A DNA stretch of 64,000 nt from Corallium rubrum (taxonomy: Eukaryota; Cnidaria; Anthozoa; Scleralcyonacea; Coralliidae). The DNA is taken from positions 9,712,692 through 9,776,691 of the forward strand of contig OZ036008.1 in NCBI GenBank assembly GCA_964035015.1, read 5' to 3'. Both the position numbers and the translations under genes were made by a program. The notes under the pieces were generated by a model. It had not been told where the DNA came from, ran no database searches, and saw only the letters and a list, made by a program, of their open reading frames with translations. Below are positions 42,501-63,316 of this stretch, piece by piece (the first letter of the stretch is position 1; each line of letters opens with the position of its first letter).

Positions 42501-45500
42501 TATCATGCTTTTGTCATACCTGTATTTATCAAGAAATAAAAAGTAAACAAATTATCTTAACAAACCTGGGCCATCATTTTTTGTGTTTCTTTCAAATCTT
42601 CCATCACCACTGGGTGAAACCTATCAAAATAAATATATAGTTTTTAATTGAAAAAAATATTCATTACATTGTGTATGTAAATATACTTTTTGGTATTGTC
42701 CATCAATAGTTTTGAAACTAAATGGGGTGCCCCTTAGAAATATTGTTTTTGAATTTCCTACCCTCCCTCTTTGAGAACCACTCTTCTCTCTTGCATCCCA
42801 TCCTCTTCCCAGTCGTCCACTCATCTTGTTTCTTCCATCTCGTTCTTGTTTTTCACCATTCCATCCTTGTTTTCCACCTAGTGCTTTATCTGATGTTACT
42901 TGGCAACCACGAGCAAAACTTCGTCCCTGAGGACTGAGCACAATACCATCCAACCTCATTGGAAAAAAACATAATATATACTTGCTGACACTTGATATAC
43001 AACAAAATAAGTTTCATATAATTAAAAGTTATAAAATTATTACTTTGAAATTACCGTATTTTCTGGGTGATAACCCACGGGTGATCTCTTAATTTTGCTA
43101 GGAAACATAATTAGTGCGGTAATAGGGTGGTGCGGGTAATCTGTTGAATTCTTAAGACGACGCCATCACGAAGACCAGAGACAAAGGATTCTACTTTCAT
43201 CTTTCAACTACTGGTACTGTACTTTTTTAAATTTTGTGGTCCCAAACCAAGGGAGCACCCTCGCCAGAGTGACCTGTATTTCTTCTTCTTTGTTCGGCAT
43301 TCCTGCGTTCCTTCATTTATATTCAGCCATTTTGAATAATGTGGTATATTCGGTTATGTCATTTTTGGAACACGCTTGGGTCTCCTTTGGCCCCATAGCC
43401 TGCAACTGGGATACGCTAATGATATATACCGCATTATTCAAAATGGCTGAATATAAATGAATGAAGGAACACTGAACAAAGAAGAAAACAAGTCTAGCAG
43501 CTGCGGGTTATCCGATGGTGCAGGTAATATGCTGATTTATTTTTCCAAAAGTGACATTTTTGTTGCTGTGCGGGTTATACGCCGTGCAGGTTATTGCCCA
43601 GAAAAATAGAAAATACGGCATTTAGTTTCAAAGAATTAAAATAAGTTTCATTACTAGCACCTAGTTGGAAAAACAGTGTGCTTTGTGAGCCAAATCACAG
43701 TTATTACTAGAAACAAACTGTTAGAGATGCTGGTACACCAGTTTCGGTGCCAAAACTAGGAGCCCAATTGCCCAAAAATCATAAGTCACCAAGCAGAATG
43801 CAGGAAATCGCATTAAAATCTCCAGTGGACCTTCAAATGGTGCTTTAATATGGTACCCAAATTATCTAAGGATATTGCACTGTTATGGGAAATATTTAAG
43901 ATACTTTTCATATACATATATAGTAATTAAATAGAACAGTGATAAAAAAAGCTAATCAACTTACAATAATTTCTTTTTTGAGTCAATTGGTGATGCACTG
44001 CGTTTTTCACTTTCTGCAGAATAATGCCACAATTCTGGATCCCAAATGCCATCCCTAAATAAAAAAGAAACTATTTAAATACATTTTCAACTTATTATAC
44101 AAGTTTATCAGTTTCAGCTCATTTTTCAGTGTGCAGTTCAAAAGTTTCTTGCTACTGTATGATGCAAATTACATTTGCAATTTAAAAGTTAATAAACAAA
44201 GTCCAATTCAAAGTTTGATTTGACATTCACCTTTTACGGAAAACCTACATTTTGACTAAACTTGCTTTTCTTTGGAAAATATGTGATTAATTATTTATAG
44301 GGCCACTGAGAGAAATTGTTGGGCCTGGGGCATATTATTGATTTGGGGCCTTGATGACATCACATGGGTTGATTTTTTTTGGGGGGGCTCTGATAACATC
44401 ACACATCATAGGGTTGTGTCTATGTGTTCTCAATTGCTCTCCTGGGTTGGCTAAAAATGAAGTTAGTGTTACTCAGATCATTACGCTTTCTGGGCCTCAT
44501 GTTTTCTTACATCAAAACCTCAAATCTCAAAAATTCTAGGGGGCCCTCCTCAAGTTGGGGCCCCTCTTCAACCATGCTGTGCAAACTCCGGTTTTTCAGC
44601 TCCGGCTCCAGCTCCGGCTCCAGCTGCTTTACAGCTCAAATATCCGGCTCCGGCTTTTTTGGTAAGTTGGTTCACAACTGGGGATAAAGTCCAACTGGAT
44701 ATTATTCGGCTCAACTTTGTCCCCAGGGTCTTTTCCCGGTGAAGCGTTAACTTGCTGTCTTGGGATCTGACTGGTATCACTGGTTCAGACTGGTGTTAAG
44801 GGGCCTGGTTGCCGTTCAACAGCTCCACTTGCACTCCCCATGCACTCACTCACAATATATCTGTCAGTGTTGTCAGCAGTGACCCTTTATGTGGTTTATG
44901 AGCTGCATTTCTTGTCATTCTGAATTTCCAGCCGGAGCTTGGGCTGACCAAAAAATGCCGGAAAAGAGCTCTGGCCTCCGGCACTCCAGCGCACAACACT
45001 ACTCTTCAAGTTGGGGGGCCCAGGGAAACTTGCCTCCCTAGCCACCCCCCCCCCATCCCCCCTCTCCCTCTGAGTGGCCCTGTTAACAATTTTTAATAAT
45101 TTTCAATTCAAATTCACAAAAAAATATTCATCAAAGAATGGTGCAAAGTTGAACTTCGAAGTAAACATTCAAACTGCTAAAGGAACTTCAAAATCAATTC
45201 TGGAATTTGGAAACTTTGAATTTCTGAAACTTGGCAACAAACTTGCAAACCATGCACTGGAAAGTGAGCTGAAACCGACAAAAATTACCTTTTAAATGTA
45301 AAAACTTACAGCAATATTAAACATGCCTGTACATACATTTTTTAAACAGTGGCATAACCACGGTCTTGGGTTTGGGTGGGCAAGAACCTCGGTCTCTTAG
45401 GGGGGTCCAGGGGCATGCTCCCCCACAAAATTTTGGATTTCTAGGGTCTCGGAAACACTATTTCCTGTATTTTGAGGTAAATATTTAAGAGTAATCTGAA

Positions 45501-46566
45501 AGCCATAAACTACACAATTTTGTTGAAATCAAACCAGAACATAGAATGATACATGTCAGAATATCTTTAGATTTAAAAACAGGTTGGAGGCATTTTATAT
45601 AGACCCTTAGTATTCTATTTTATAGCATATGCAAGCCTGCTATATATATAACACGTCACTGTCTACTCACTTGGACTTAAAACAACTGTAACCACCCAAA
45701 AGGTTCCCCACAGATTTAAACTCTTCACGAGAATGGTCTTGGAGACCATTGGGGGGCCACCCACCCCCTTGGCTATTAAAGCCACTGTTTTTAAAGTATT
45801 TTCCTGTTTGCTAACTTATAAAAACCCTAATTAAGTCAACAGAACTTTGCAAACGGATTATGTCACAAACAAAGATATTGTATGATCATCTAAGACCTGC
45901 TTACTACAGTATTGTAATCTACATATTAAATAGTTTGAAAACATTTAGGAATTTCACCTGTTGCAGTACTTGTCAGATAAACATAAAGGACGACTTTTGG
46001 TCAATGAGGATTCCTTAAAGGCTAATAGCTCTTCCTAAATAAAAAAAAATACAAACAATAAATAGTAAGAATAAGACAGTAAATGTTTTAAAAAAGGTCT
46101 CTGGTCTTAGTATCCTACAAACTTTAAAAAAATCACGTGAAGGACAATTAAGCTTATTAAACGTATGCATTTTTTACCTTTGAATAAGTCTCCTCGGGTT
46201 TGGCACGTGGAATATCATTTAGCTCAAGATTTTGAGTTTCTTCTGCTGTTTCATGTTGTTCTTCATCAATTCCAGGCGTTGTTGTACCTTTAAAAATTAA
46301 AGAAACAAGAGAAAACATTGTTTAATATTGTTATCGAAACGAAAGCACAAACATATCACGACATGTAAGGGCCTACACAACAAACACATCGCAAACGATG
46401 GCAAATTCAGACAATAACTCTTCATAAATTTGTACAATATGTGCTTTTTTACAGAAGTCTTAAAAAGACAAAAAAAATACATTCCCTAACCTGAGATTTC
46501 TGTCCCATTCACGTTCATCATCTGAGTATGAGCTGGTGCATGTATAACTTGAACTGCAACGCTCAT
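30561..46566 (-). CDS. EIF4ENIF1: eIF4E transporter (4E-T), eIF4E-binding repression scaffold
   Basis: 4E-T binds eIF4E and DDX6 in P-bodies and represses or stores mRNA. Sixteen exons join in phase to 1019 codons (human 985): 46491-46566, 46178-46287, 45958-46034, 43965-44054, 42762-42954, 42566-42620, 41915-42028, 40619-40731, 39428-39572, 38576-38922, 37600-37810, 36412-36598, 35956-36043, 34582-34656, 31327-32374 and 30561-30691. The canonical eIF4E motif YxxxxLphi is YSKEELLAF, across exons 2/3, followed by SRPLCLSDKYCNR. The Cup-homology region is in exons 7/8: PEWFTHGPSSQLDTIELRGF and FDINEFF. Exon 9 has SRFSQWFHNERRSRSGS (human SRFSRWFSNPSRSGS). Exon 10 ends with FVETMKASGNLP. Exon 14 has FVPTSVLRKIH. 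The C terminus LSKWFSDAV ... KVLSVEELERHA matches the human end. Exon 15 (349 codons) is Pro/Ser/Gln/Ala-rich and probably disordered. Oddity: the DDX6-contacting FDF is FDI here. Confidence 0.95.
30738..30940. repeat. (AAAAC)n then (AGTC)n
   Basis: A 45-bp AAAAC array passes directly into about 40 AGTC units, in EIF4ENIF1 intron 15, 47 nt from exon 16. Confidence 0.95.
32964..33445. mobile_element. 482-bp TTAA-targeting MITE
   Basis: Terminal repeats ATTGTATATGAAATGAAAAT and ATTTTCATTTCATATACAAT extend about 100 nt. TTAA flanks it at 32960-32963 and 33446-33449, the target-site duplication of piggyBac-type elements. It sits inside the 5S box A (caag-TTAA-gccc). Confidence 0.8.
33492..34028. 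mobile_element. 537-bp TIR element inside the 5S box C
   Basis: Ends CCCAGGCCTCGAATTT and AAATTCGAGGCCTGGG. Imperfect direct repeat of the target around ggtga. No conserved protein in its open frames. Confidence 0.7.
34322..34498. mobile_element. foldback MITE, most intact copy
   Basis: Near-complete inverted repeat: cgaaatatagcaaggttag ... aacgtttcgagcgaaggccc with its complement. The tail ttgtttctacactgcctacg follows at 34499 and also at 16541 and 40515. Confidence 0.8.
35330..35428. repeat. palindrome with GGCTTCGCC core
   Basis: Arms ttagacaactcg-tcctcg-ttgtctatg and catagacaactcgg-actcg-ttgtctaa around gtcaactcaggcttcgcctt. Nested hairpin. Confidence 0.7.
36696..37480. repeat. (CAC/CAT)n trinucleotide tract, about 785 bp
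   Basis: Degenerate CACCAT array that fills most of EIF4ENIF1 intron 11. Long open frames here are repeat artefacts. Confidence 0.95.
37960..38106. repeat. (GTTT)n microsatellite
   Basis: About 36 units, EIF4ENIF1 intron 10. Confidence 0.95.
38349..38525. repeat. degenerate (ACTCC)n / (CTCTC)n
   Basis: Pentanucleotide units decaying into CT-rich DNA about 50 nt from the donor of EIF4ENIF1 exon 10 (38576). Confidence 0.9.
38985..39255. repeat. (ATTAC)n to (CTTAC)n tract
   Basis: Pentanucleotides shift from attac through gaatt to cttac and back to gttac. EIF4ENIF1 intron 9. Confidence 0.9.
39983..40132. repeat. palindrome with CTCGCTATCGCTCGG core
   Basis: Arms taataacctcg..., gtctttacagtaaaatatta and its complement, gagcgtattaac with gtcaatac. 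EIF4ENIF1 intron 8. Confidence 0.7.
40313..40382 (-). mobile_element. tRNA-derived SINE
   Basis: Minus strand ccgtggctcagtggtcagag (box A) and gtgggttcaattcctgcc (box B), flanked on both sides by tttcactcgattacatag (40197 and 40472). Confidence 0.7.
41016..41087 (-). tRNA. tRNA-like element, anticodon AGC, inverted copy
   Basis: Exact reverse complement of 41311-41382. Flanked by a 70-nt inverted repeat (gcagcttgatgttagtaata ... tattactaacatcaagctgc at 40939 and 41133). Most likely a SINE head, not a working tRNA gene. Confidence 0.55.
41311..41382 (+). tRNA. tRNA-like element, anticodon AGC (Ala-type), probably SINE head
   Basis: Folds as a full cloverleaf: acceptor GTTCTAG/TTAGAGC, D arm GCTC-GAGC, anticodon arm TCTGG-CTAGCAT-TCAGA, variable AGGTT, T arm GTGGG-TTCGAGT-CCCGC. 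The anticodon reads AGC, but the alanine identity pair G3:U70 is absent (T-A here). The tail actaacacagcttgtacagc also follows the copy at 58344. Decayed relatives lie at 41590-41640 and 41770-41850. A SINE origin is the better reading. Confidence 0.55.
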
Positions 46567-46902
46567 ATTTTCAACCGGCTTTTTAGAAAAAGATATTTTT
46601 TTGTTAACAGACGAAGAACAGAAGCATAAAAGTGTTGAAATTTAAAGTCTGTTGTCAGTGTTTTGTTAAGACTTGCTTAGAATAAATAGTTTCAGTTGTT
46701 ACATCGTTCTCACTTCAGGCCGGGAAGCCATTTTGCCTTCGACAAAAAAATAATAATTTGAACCACAATAACAAGCATGCGCAGTAGCAATATATGTACC
46801 TCTTGCACCCAGTTCTTTTTACATCCGCTCGGCCAATTTCCGGTGAGCGTAGCTGTCGGGGCCGGAAGTGGGGACGACTCTAATCGATACTTCATGAACT
46901 CT

Positions 46903-47520
46903 GAAGTGAAGTGAAGTGAAGTGAAGTGAAGTGAAGTGAAGTGAAGTGAAGTGAAGTGAAGTGAAGTGAAGTGAAGTGAAGTGAAGTGAAGTGAAGTGAA
47001 GTGAAGTGAAGTGAAGTGAAATGGAGCGGAGTGAAGTGAAGTGAAGTGACGTGGAGTAGAGTGGTGTGAAGTGGAGTAGAATGGTGTAAAGTAGAGTAGA
47101 GTAGAGTAGAGTAGAGTAGAGTAGAGTAGAGTAGAGTAGGTGGAGTGGAGGGAGGGAGGGAGGGAGGGAGGGAGGGAGGGAGGGAGGGAGGGAGGGAGGG
47201 GGGAGTGGAGGGAGGGAGGGAGGGAGTGGAGTGGAGTGGAGTGGAGGGAGGGGAGGGAGGGAGGGAGGGAGGGAGGGAGGGAGGGAGGGAGGGAGGGAGG
47301 GAGGGAGGGAGGGAGGGAGGGAGGGAGGGAGGGAGGGAGGGAGGGAGGGAGGGAGGGAGGGAGGGAGGGAGGGAGGGAGGGAGGGAGGGAGTGGAGGGAG
47401 GGAGGGAGGGAGGGAGGGAGGGAGGGTGGGAGGGTGGGAGGGAGGGAGGGAGGAGTGGAGGGAGGGAGGGAGGGAGGGAGTGGAGGGAGTGGAGGGGAGG
47501 GAGTGGAGGGAGTGGAGTAA
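46903..47520. repeat. (GTGAA)n, (GTAGA)n, then (GGGA)n
   Basis: Purine-rich array: GTGAA to about 47047, GTAGA to about 47138, GGGA with GTGGA breaks to 47520. Confidence 0.95.
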
Positions 47521-47584
47521 GGTATAATTTCAGTCTTTCTTTTTAATTTCCTTCCTTCTAATTTTTTTCGTAGTTCAAAACGTA

Positions 47585-47750
47585 ATAGTGGTAGTCATGG
47601 TGATGATCAGTATCGGTGATGGTAATGGTGACAGTGATTGTGATGGTAATGGTGATAGTAATGGTGATGGTAATGGACTGGTGATAGTGATGGTGATGGT
47701 GATAGTAATGATTATGATAATGGTGATAGTGATGGTGATGATATGCTGAT
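47585..47750. repeat. (GATGGT)n-type tract
   Basis: Degenerate tggtgat/ggtaat hexamers. Confidence 0.85.
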
Positions 47751-48165
47751 GACTGGCTCTTTAATCTTCCCACACCGGACAGGAAACTACCCAAGCAATC
47801 AATATTTCATTTCTTGAAAGGGTTTTCCTCATGCGATTCTTTATAGTATATAACTAAGTTCTATAATGTACATGATATTAACAATATATAAAGGGTTTTG
47901 ATGCAGTAAGACCACTAAGGCACAACAGAGAACGAATTACCTAACTTGCAATTAACTTATAAAATCGGACATGGTTTCAAGGAGTTAAATAAGTGTATAC
48001 AGGATCCGAGACGAATATCGGATATCAGACTTAGACGTTTCTGTTGAGTTAGGTAACGCGTGGGATTAGTCTAAGGCTAATCGCGAGATTAACAAACCGT
48101 TAAACATGACAATCATAATTAGCCTAAAAAGAACAACTTTAATTGGACAAAAAGCAGAGAGAACG

Positions 48166-48167
<2 letters not shown>

Positions 48168-48227
<60 letters not shown>

Positions 48228-48332
48228 CTCGAAACGTCGAGAAGATTTTTCTCTGTTTTTCAGGATAACGTGACTTAACCCTGGTAATATTTGGATTTCA
48301 ACCGTGGCCGACGCTGTCCTAGAAGCCTTTAA

Positions 48333-48392
<60 letters not shown>
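48168..48392. repeat. two (AT)n runs around a repeat fragment
   Basis: (AT)n at 48168-48225 and 48335-48392 enclose the 105-nt fragment shared with 22080-22187. Confidence 0.9.
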
Positions 48393-48395
<3 letters not shown>

Positions 48396-49963
48396 TATAT
48401 ATATGCTATAATGAATGCACATCTTATACACAGAAGAACTCATTAAGGTATTCTCCACACGTATCCATTTTCGTTTGAAAACGTAACTTTTTTTATCCGT
48501 TTTCAAAAAAATCCGCGTCCACACGTGAGAACAGGAAAACGGCGTTTTCAAGAAGTTTCACTTTGGAGACCATCTTCGACTGAAAAGTTTCGTTTTTAAT
48601 AAACGCTTCATCGTTTACGTGTGGACAGAAGGCAAATCCGTGACAAAAAATTTCAAAATAATCCGGGATACGTGTGGACGTAGCCTGATACTACCTGAAT
48701 TTCTCTAACTCAATTTCTCTAATTCAAATTAAACCCTGAAACTCTACAGACTAAACTGTTCCTAATCGTCGTTATGTCCGATTACTTGTTTTGAATCACG
48801 AAGGGCCATAAGGTCACGCCATGGGGTCACGCATATAGCATGGAAGAAAACAACATTAGCAATAAGCATTAACGTTTTAAAGGTATGATCATATAGGGAG
48901 CAGTATTTGTTTAATCTGATTAATTTGCTTTGTCGTCCAGTAAGTAACTCATGATATAATATAATATAGGTCACCAATACACGTGCAGTACCGTGGGATA
49001 TTATAAGCCGCTCATACTTGTATAATCTTTGAGATTTAACCGATGAACGATATCGCTCATTACTCATTAGGGACTTTAAGATCTATGACGTTAACTTTTT
49101 GCAATTTTCGTTCAACGCCGTCCTCGTTCTTTCTACAACGGTACTTAGAGCATTCCCACGTCTTCAGGACGAACGTCAACGGCCAAAAAATGAGAACTGT
49201 TACTTGAGACTGCTAAAATAATCCCAGTGTCAAAACTATCAAATATAATAGTCAGTTAAATGTGACTTCTTTAAATTGTAAAATTAATGTTGCTTATTAA
49301 CCGCCGTCGTTTAAGCACATGGCTTTCTAAATTATTATAATATTGGTATAATTTGTTAATCTTTGTACTTATCAGGAGATTTACATGAATGGTCACGGAG
49401 TCGAACTATGAAAGAATATCAAACAACCTAATCTTTACTGAAAAGAAAAAGAGAATTTAGCAGCTGATCTGAAAAAGACTCCGAGTCACTCAGCTGATCG
49501 TTGCTGATAAGGAAAGAAGATTGAATACTGCGTGGGGGCCTATAATATTGGTGGTAAACTGAGTTTCCTGGGCAGTGTCAATTTTTCCGTCCGAGATTGA
49601 CTGTACAAATTATTTGAAAATTTCACCAGAGAACTATATTTGAGTTGCAGTTGCACGCACTAAGCGTACGTTTGACTGTTGTTATTAATATTATATATTC
49701 ACCTGTCACCAGTCTTGATATTCACTGGTGTATTGAAGTATTAATTAACAGAGGACACTAAAGAAATGTAAGAAATAGAATTAACAAAGAATTGGGAAAA
49801 AAGTAAGAGCATCAACACAAAGCAACCGCTTCCGGCCACAAACACTGCGCATGTCACACAACTGCGCAACCGACAATGCGTCGTAGATAATCTTATTTTG
49901 CCAAAAACTCAAATTAATATGGCAGCGCAATCCACTACAATATACAGTAACTATGACTATGAC

Positions 49964-50128
49964 AGAAATATAGTAAGGTTTGATATACTGCCGAACAGAG
50001 AACGTAGGAGTCGAAGCGAAGGCCCAATTCGTTTTTCACGTTTCAGGCTCTCTGACGAAGGGTCTTCGCTCGAAACGTTAGCATATCTCTCCGTTTGGGC
50101 AGTATATCAAACCTAACTATATTTCGAT
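49964..50128. mobile_element. foldback MITE copy
   Basis: gaaatatagtaaggtttgat ... atcaaacctaactatatttc with centre tctgacgaagggtcttcgct. Confidence 0.75.
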
Positions 50129-51927
50129 TGTTTTTTCAACATAGGCAGTGTTACGCACGCTACGTAAACCGCTCTGATGATGTTGCGAGATGCAACGAAA
50201 CGTTAGCAAACATGTTTTTTAAAATATCATATGACTTGTTTTGTCTCTTATCATGGCAGCAGTTAAGAATTTTGAGCTGGCTGCTCTTATTTTTATTTTA
50301 AAATCGATTCCCAGATGTCAGCCCTCAAAGTTGTTAAAAAAACAATGCATGTTTACTGGTGTTAGCAGTATTACATCGCTACGCGCCGGAGGCCTGGAGC
50401 CGAGTTGTTAACATAACGACTAATGTAAGAAAAGTAACATTATGATATGAATTCTGACTATCGATGTAGTCGAGTAGTTTAGAAATTGATGGAAGACATT
50501 ATCACTCTGAAATTCATTAGCTCATTAAGAAAAACAAATTAAACGAATGTTTTAGGTTCATTTGCGTTGACAAACTACACACAAAACAAAATTAAAACCG
50601 GAGAGATTTTTTAACTCGCTCCAGGACTCCTAATCTACAAGGTGTTGTCTTTGCGGTCAGATCTCACAGGGATTGCGTGTTGGACTGCGACCAACATTCC
50701 ACATCTGGGGACAACTTTAAACACGCAATGTTCAGCCAACTGGTGGTACCTACTGTGTTCATAATAAATGCACATTAATAAGCTAGATAAAAGTCACGAT
50801 ACAAATAAACCTTAAAGCAGGAACTAGAAAAATTCCGTACATAACTATGCGGTTTTCTACCCAATGTATTCAATTCGAGCTGACCAGTGACGCGAATCCC
50901 GTTACCGTAACAACGCATTCGTTTGTGTACTTGTATCGCCAGAGATCGCTAAGTCATGTGAAATGGCGTCTTGCCAAATGCTCTACGAAGAATACCGCTT
51001 ATTATCTGTTTCAACAGCTGTTTCTATTTTTCGCCGTCTCGTGTTTGTTTTGAACGGCTGCGGCAAAGCAGTTGCAAGCAAAAACGAGGGTTTTCCAAGT
51101 CTGGCGTGATATGTTATACTTTATTACGAAAGTCGAACTGATTTTTTCCATTTCCGATTTTCATGTCACGTCATGCAATTTTCGGTAGCCAAGCGAGCGC
51201 CTTCGCTTATTTCTTGGCAGTTGGCACTCTTTTGTCGGAAGATTAGTTTCTATTTGCCGACCAATCAAGAGTGCACGCGCAACTCTTTTTAAGAAATACC
51301 GCCATTCGTGTCTGTGTATTAAATTTTCGTGATTGAGAAGAACTTTTGTCGTTGGTCGCGTGAAGGTTTTGGCCAATTTTCGTCCATGCCAATATATTTA
51401 ATTATTCACTGTTATCTCTTGCATGCCTCGCTCATTTGCATGTATGAATTTATTTTTAGACATAAAGACAGAGAAATGGTCCACATCTGCTGCACGTCCG
51501 AATTTTGGTTTTACTTTTGATATCCACAATGCTTGGGAACTCAAAAGTGAAAGGAGAGGTGAAAACGCAATTATTTGAGAAATGGCAAACATCTAAATTT
51601 GCGTTTTGGTATGTGAAATATTTCACCAACCCCTCTTCTGGCCAATGGTGTGCCTTCATATCGTTCCCATAGTGCTAAGTGAGTGCACGGCCGCTGTGCA
51701 TGTGGCAATGTGTTCCAGAGCATTGCGTGGCCAAAGGTTGATTTCGAAACGACTCGCCGCCGGTTTGGTCAAGAGGTGAGGCCCGTCGAGAGCTGTTCTC
51801 ATAGCCTGTTCGAGTTTCTCGGCGATCGGAACGGCTCTAGGCTCCATCAGGATGGCTTGGTGTTGAGGAGAGACGTGAAGTAACATGTGTATAGCCTTGG
51901 GATCTATTTATGGGGCTTGAAACCACG

Positions 51928-60757
<8,830 letters not shown>

Positions 60758-62530
60758 GAAAAGCCATAAATTCACCGTACGTCCTTTTTCCATGAAATAT
60801 TATGTGGCCTAACAAAGCTTTGTTGTACAGTACCTTGAAATGAAAGCTACGGATAAGCCATGGTTTTCCTGCCAAGTTGTAAATAGGTGCTAATTTAGAC
60901 TCCTTTTTAAATACAGTTTAAGTCGATTGTCATTGGGACACAGTGACTAAAATGATAAGTATTTTTGCGGGTTTAAACTTGAATTTCTGGTCCTATAATT
61001 TTTTTTCTCAAAGCCTCGACAAGAGGCAACATAGTTTTATTTATTTTTATCCCTATTAAAAAAAAATATTGACCAGAAGAAAAAAAATTCTACTTGAAAT
61101 TTCCACAAATTTCATTGCACAAACATTTCCTAAGCTGTTTTTTTCTCAGCTCAATTTTTCACCACAATTTAGGTTTTTCAAATGTTACTGATTTTTAACA
61201 GAATTTTTAACGCAATTTTTTTCACTAACCCAGAATTAAGCTACTGCTAATCGTCACGGTGTCTTTTGAACAACCGGCCTCGCAGTGCTTAACAATGAAA
61301 AATAAACTTTAATTTTTCAAAAGTGTAAAAAAGTAGAAATGAAAGTATGAAAAAAGATTGAAAAAGGAATAATGTAATATCCAAAAATACAATATTTGCG
61401 GTTATACATCCAGTATTTTAATTTAGTCAACCTGGTTTATAACTGCGAATATTTTTTTCTGGTATTAACATATTTCCTTGCCAAGTTTTAAAACCTTCAC
61501 TAATACTTGCACAAAATAATTATTGTAAATTGTTATATTGATTAAATTACTCCGTGGAATTTTTTTCTTTCTTTTTTTGAAAAATCTATATGAATATGCC
61601 TAGTAACTGTTTAATCAAGAGAATTCTTTGTTACAATTTACCTGGTTTATTTATTTATTTATTTATTTTGAGTAAGGATGGAATTTTTACAAAATTATCA
61701 GCCAGGAATACTGTAATTTTCTTTTTTTTTCAATTTAAGATATGAAATAAAGAGTAATGTAAAATTAAAACGGTTGTGATTTTACTTGGTTATAAACTTA
61801 GTGTTTTGGATAGAGCAAAGGGAAAATATGGTAAACGCTGAGGTTTTTAGCAATGAAATATTGACGTTTTGAGGTGTGCAAATCCAATCTTACCCGGATT
61901 CGGATCGGATTCGGACTAAACTTTTATCGTTCGGATCGGATTTTGTTCTTTTTTTCTCGGATCGGATCGGATTTTGTTCTTTTTTTCTGAGATCGCATCA
62001 GATTCACGTTTGTCATTGTTTTTGTCACAAAATTAACAAATTCACTAGTTGTATGCACGTTGCACAACATATGAAGGCTATTATTATTGTATAGTAGTTT
62101 TCTTAAATTTATTTGTTGATTGGTTTTCTTTTTGGAAAGTTTGCACAACTATTTCAACATATATCCGGTGTTTTAATTTTTTCGGATCGGATTTGAGCAG
62201 CTGTTTTCGGATCAGACTACGATTTTATGGCTTCGGATTGACAGTTTTGTGGCAAACCCTCGGATTATAAGGGGTCAATCCGATCCGACGCACACCATTC
62301 GTTTCGAGCGAAGTCCTTCATTAGTACTCCACTGTTCAAAAATCCCAGCAGTTTACAACATTATCGCTTCACCTCCTACAGAGGAAATACTCCTCTCAGG
62401 ATGAGCGATCATTTTTGCATCCTTTTTCGCCAGTCCTCTCTCAATTCGTCATTCTGCGAAATTTGAAACGTCATCGAGAGAAGGACCACATGGAGCTATC
62501 CATCTGAGGCTCAATGGTTAGAGCGTCTGA

Positions 62531-62810
62531 TAAGAGATAAAGCGCGAGAACGAGGGCTGTATGCTATATACAGCCCCGAGGACGCGAAGCGTCCGAGGAC
62601 TGTATATCGCATACAGCCCGACGTTCGAGGGATTTATCTGACTTAATTTATCATTGAGGAGGTTTTCCAACAAAGCTTTGTCTTTTTTTCTGTCTTGGAC
62701 AAAGATTTTCCTAGTTTTGTTCTTCATTTCTTATCTAATTAGTATTCAAGGGCTGTATGCTATATACAGCCCGCGGTACATCAAAGAAAACCGACTTGAT
62801 AATAAATTAA
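62531..62810 (+). mobile_element. third copy of the 285-bp hairpin MITE, inside a tRNA-SINE
   Basis: Conserved core gaggaggttttccaacaaag and end accgacttgataataaatta. Hairpin arms read ggctgtatgctatatacagc, where the 20054 copies have ggctttatgcgatataaag. Flanking halves of a tRNA-like SINE: 62502-62529 (gaggctcaatggttagagcg) and 62827-62870 (gcaggttcgaaccctg), sharing TCTG at the break. Confidence 0.7.
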
Positions 62811-63164
62811 TAACGGATAATTGAAATCTGCATGACTGAACCGGTAATTGCAGGTTCGAACCCTGTCTGGGGGTTGATGAACGTCCAACAAACGTCTGTT
62901 AGAAACTAGTCTGTTGTGTGTCGCGCGATAAGCATCGATAAAGAGTAGTGGTCATAATCTTATACCAGGAAGGTTCTACGTTAAAACACGTTAGAGAATG
63001 AGAAAGTTATATGTGATCAGGCAGAGTGTTGAGGAGGAAGGTATTGATTCGCAGCAAAACATTGTTAATAACTAACAAATGTACAACACTGACATCAGTC
63101 GCAATGAGACACCTGAAGTCTGTCAAAACTGGAAAGCCAAGGTTAAAAACAGACTCCGTACGTA

Positions 63165-63316
63165 CTAAAGCCGGTTTTCCACTAGGCGACTTTTTTCGCA
63201 CGAAACGACTTTGTCTCATGAGCTCTGAGCTGGAACTAATCAGAAATCTATTGAATTGGAACAAAAGAAAGTCGCTTCGCGCGAAAAAAATGACCTAGTG
63301 GAAAACCGGCTTTAGA
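63165..63316. mobile_element. 150-bp MITE, near-complete inverted repeat
   Basis: aaagccggttttccactagg and cgacttttttcgc pair with cctagtggaaaaccggcttt and gcgcgaaaaaaatg. It lies between the two direct copies of 62900-63130. Confidence 0.7.

Larger units (their letters stand above)
46567..51927. other. divergent intergenic region EIF4ENIF1 / NLK
   Basis: No further gene recognised. Contents: GTGAA/GGGA arrays (46903-47520), a GATGGT tract (47585-47750), (AT)n runs with a shared repeat fragment (48168-48392), a foldback MITE (49964-50128) and a GC-richer stretch from about 51650 into NLK exon 1. That stretch carries an unexplained 76-codon antisense frame (51656-51886). 48400-49960 and 50130-51640 show nothing firm. 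Confidence 0.55.

Noticed and set aside
47140-47546. Gly-Arg-Glu-rich frames of about 100-133 codons
   Set aside because: Products of the (GGGA)n array.
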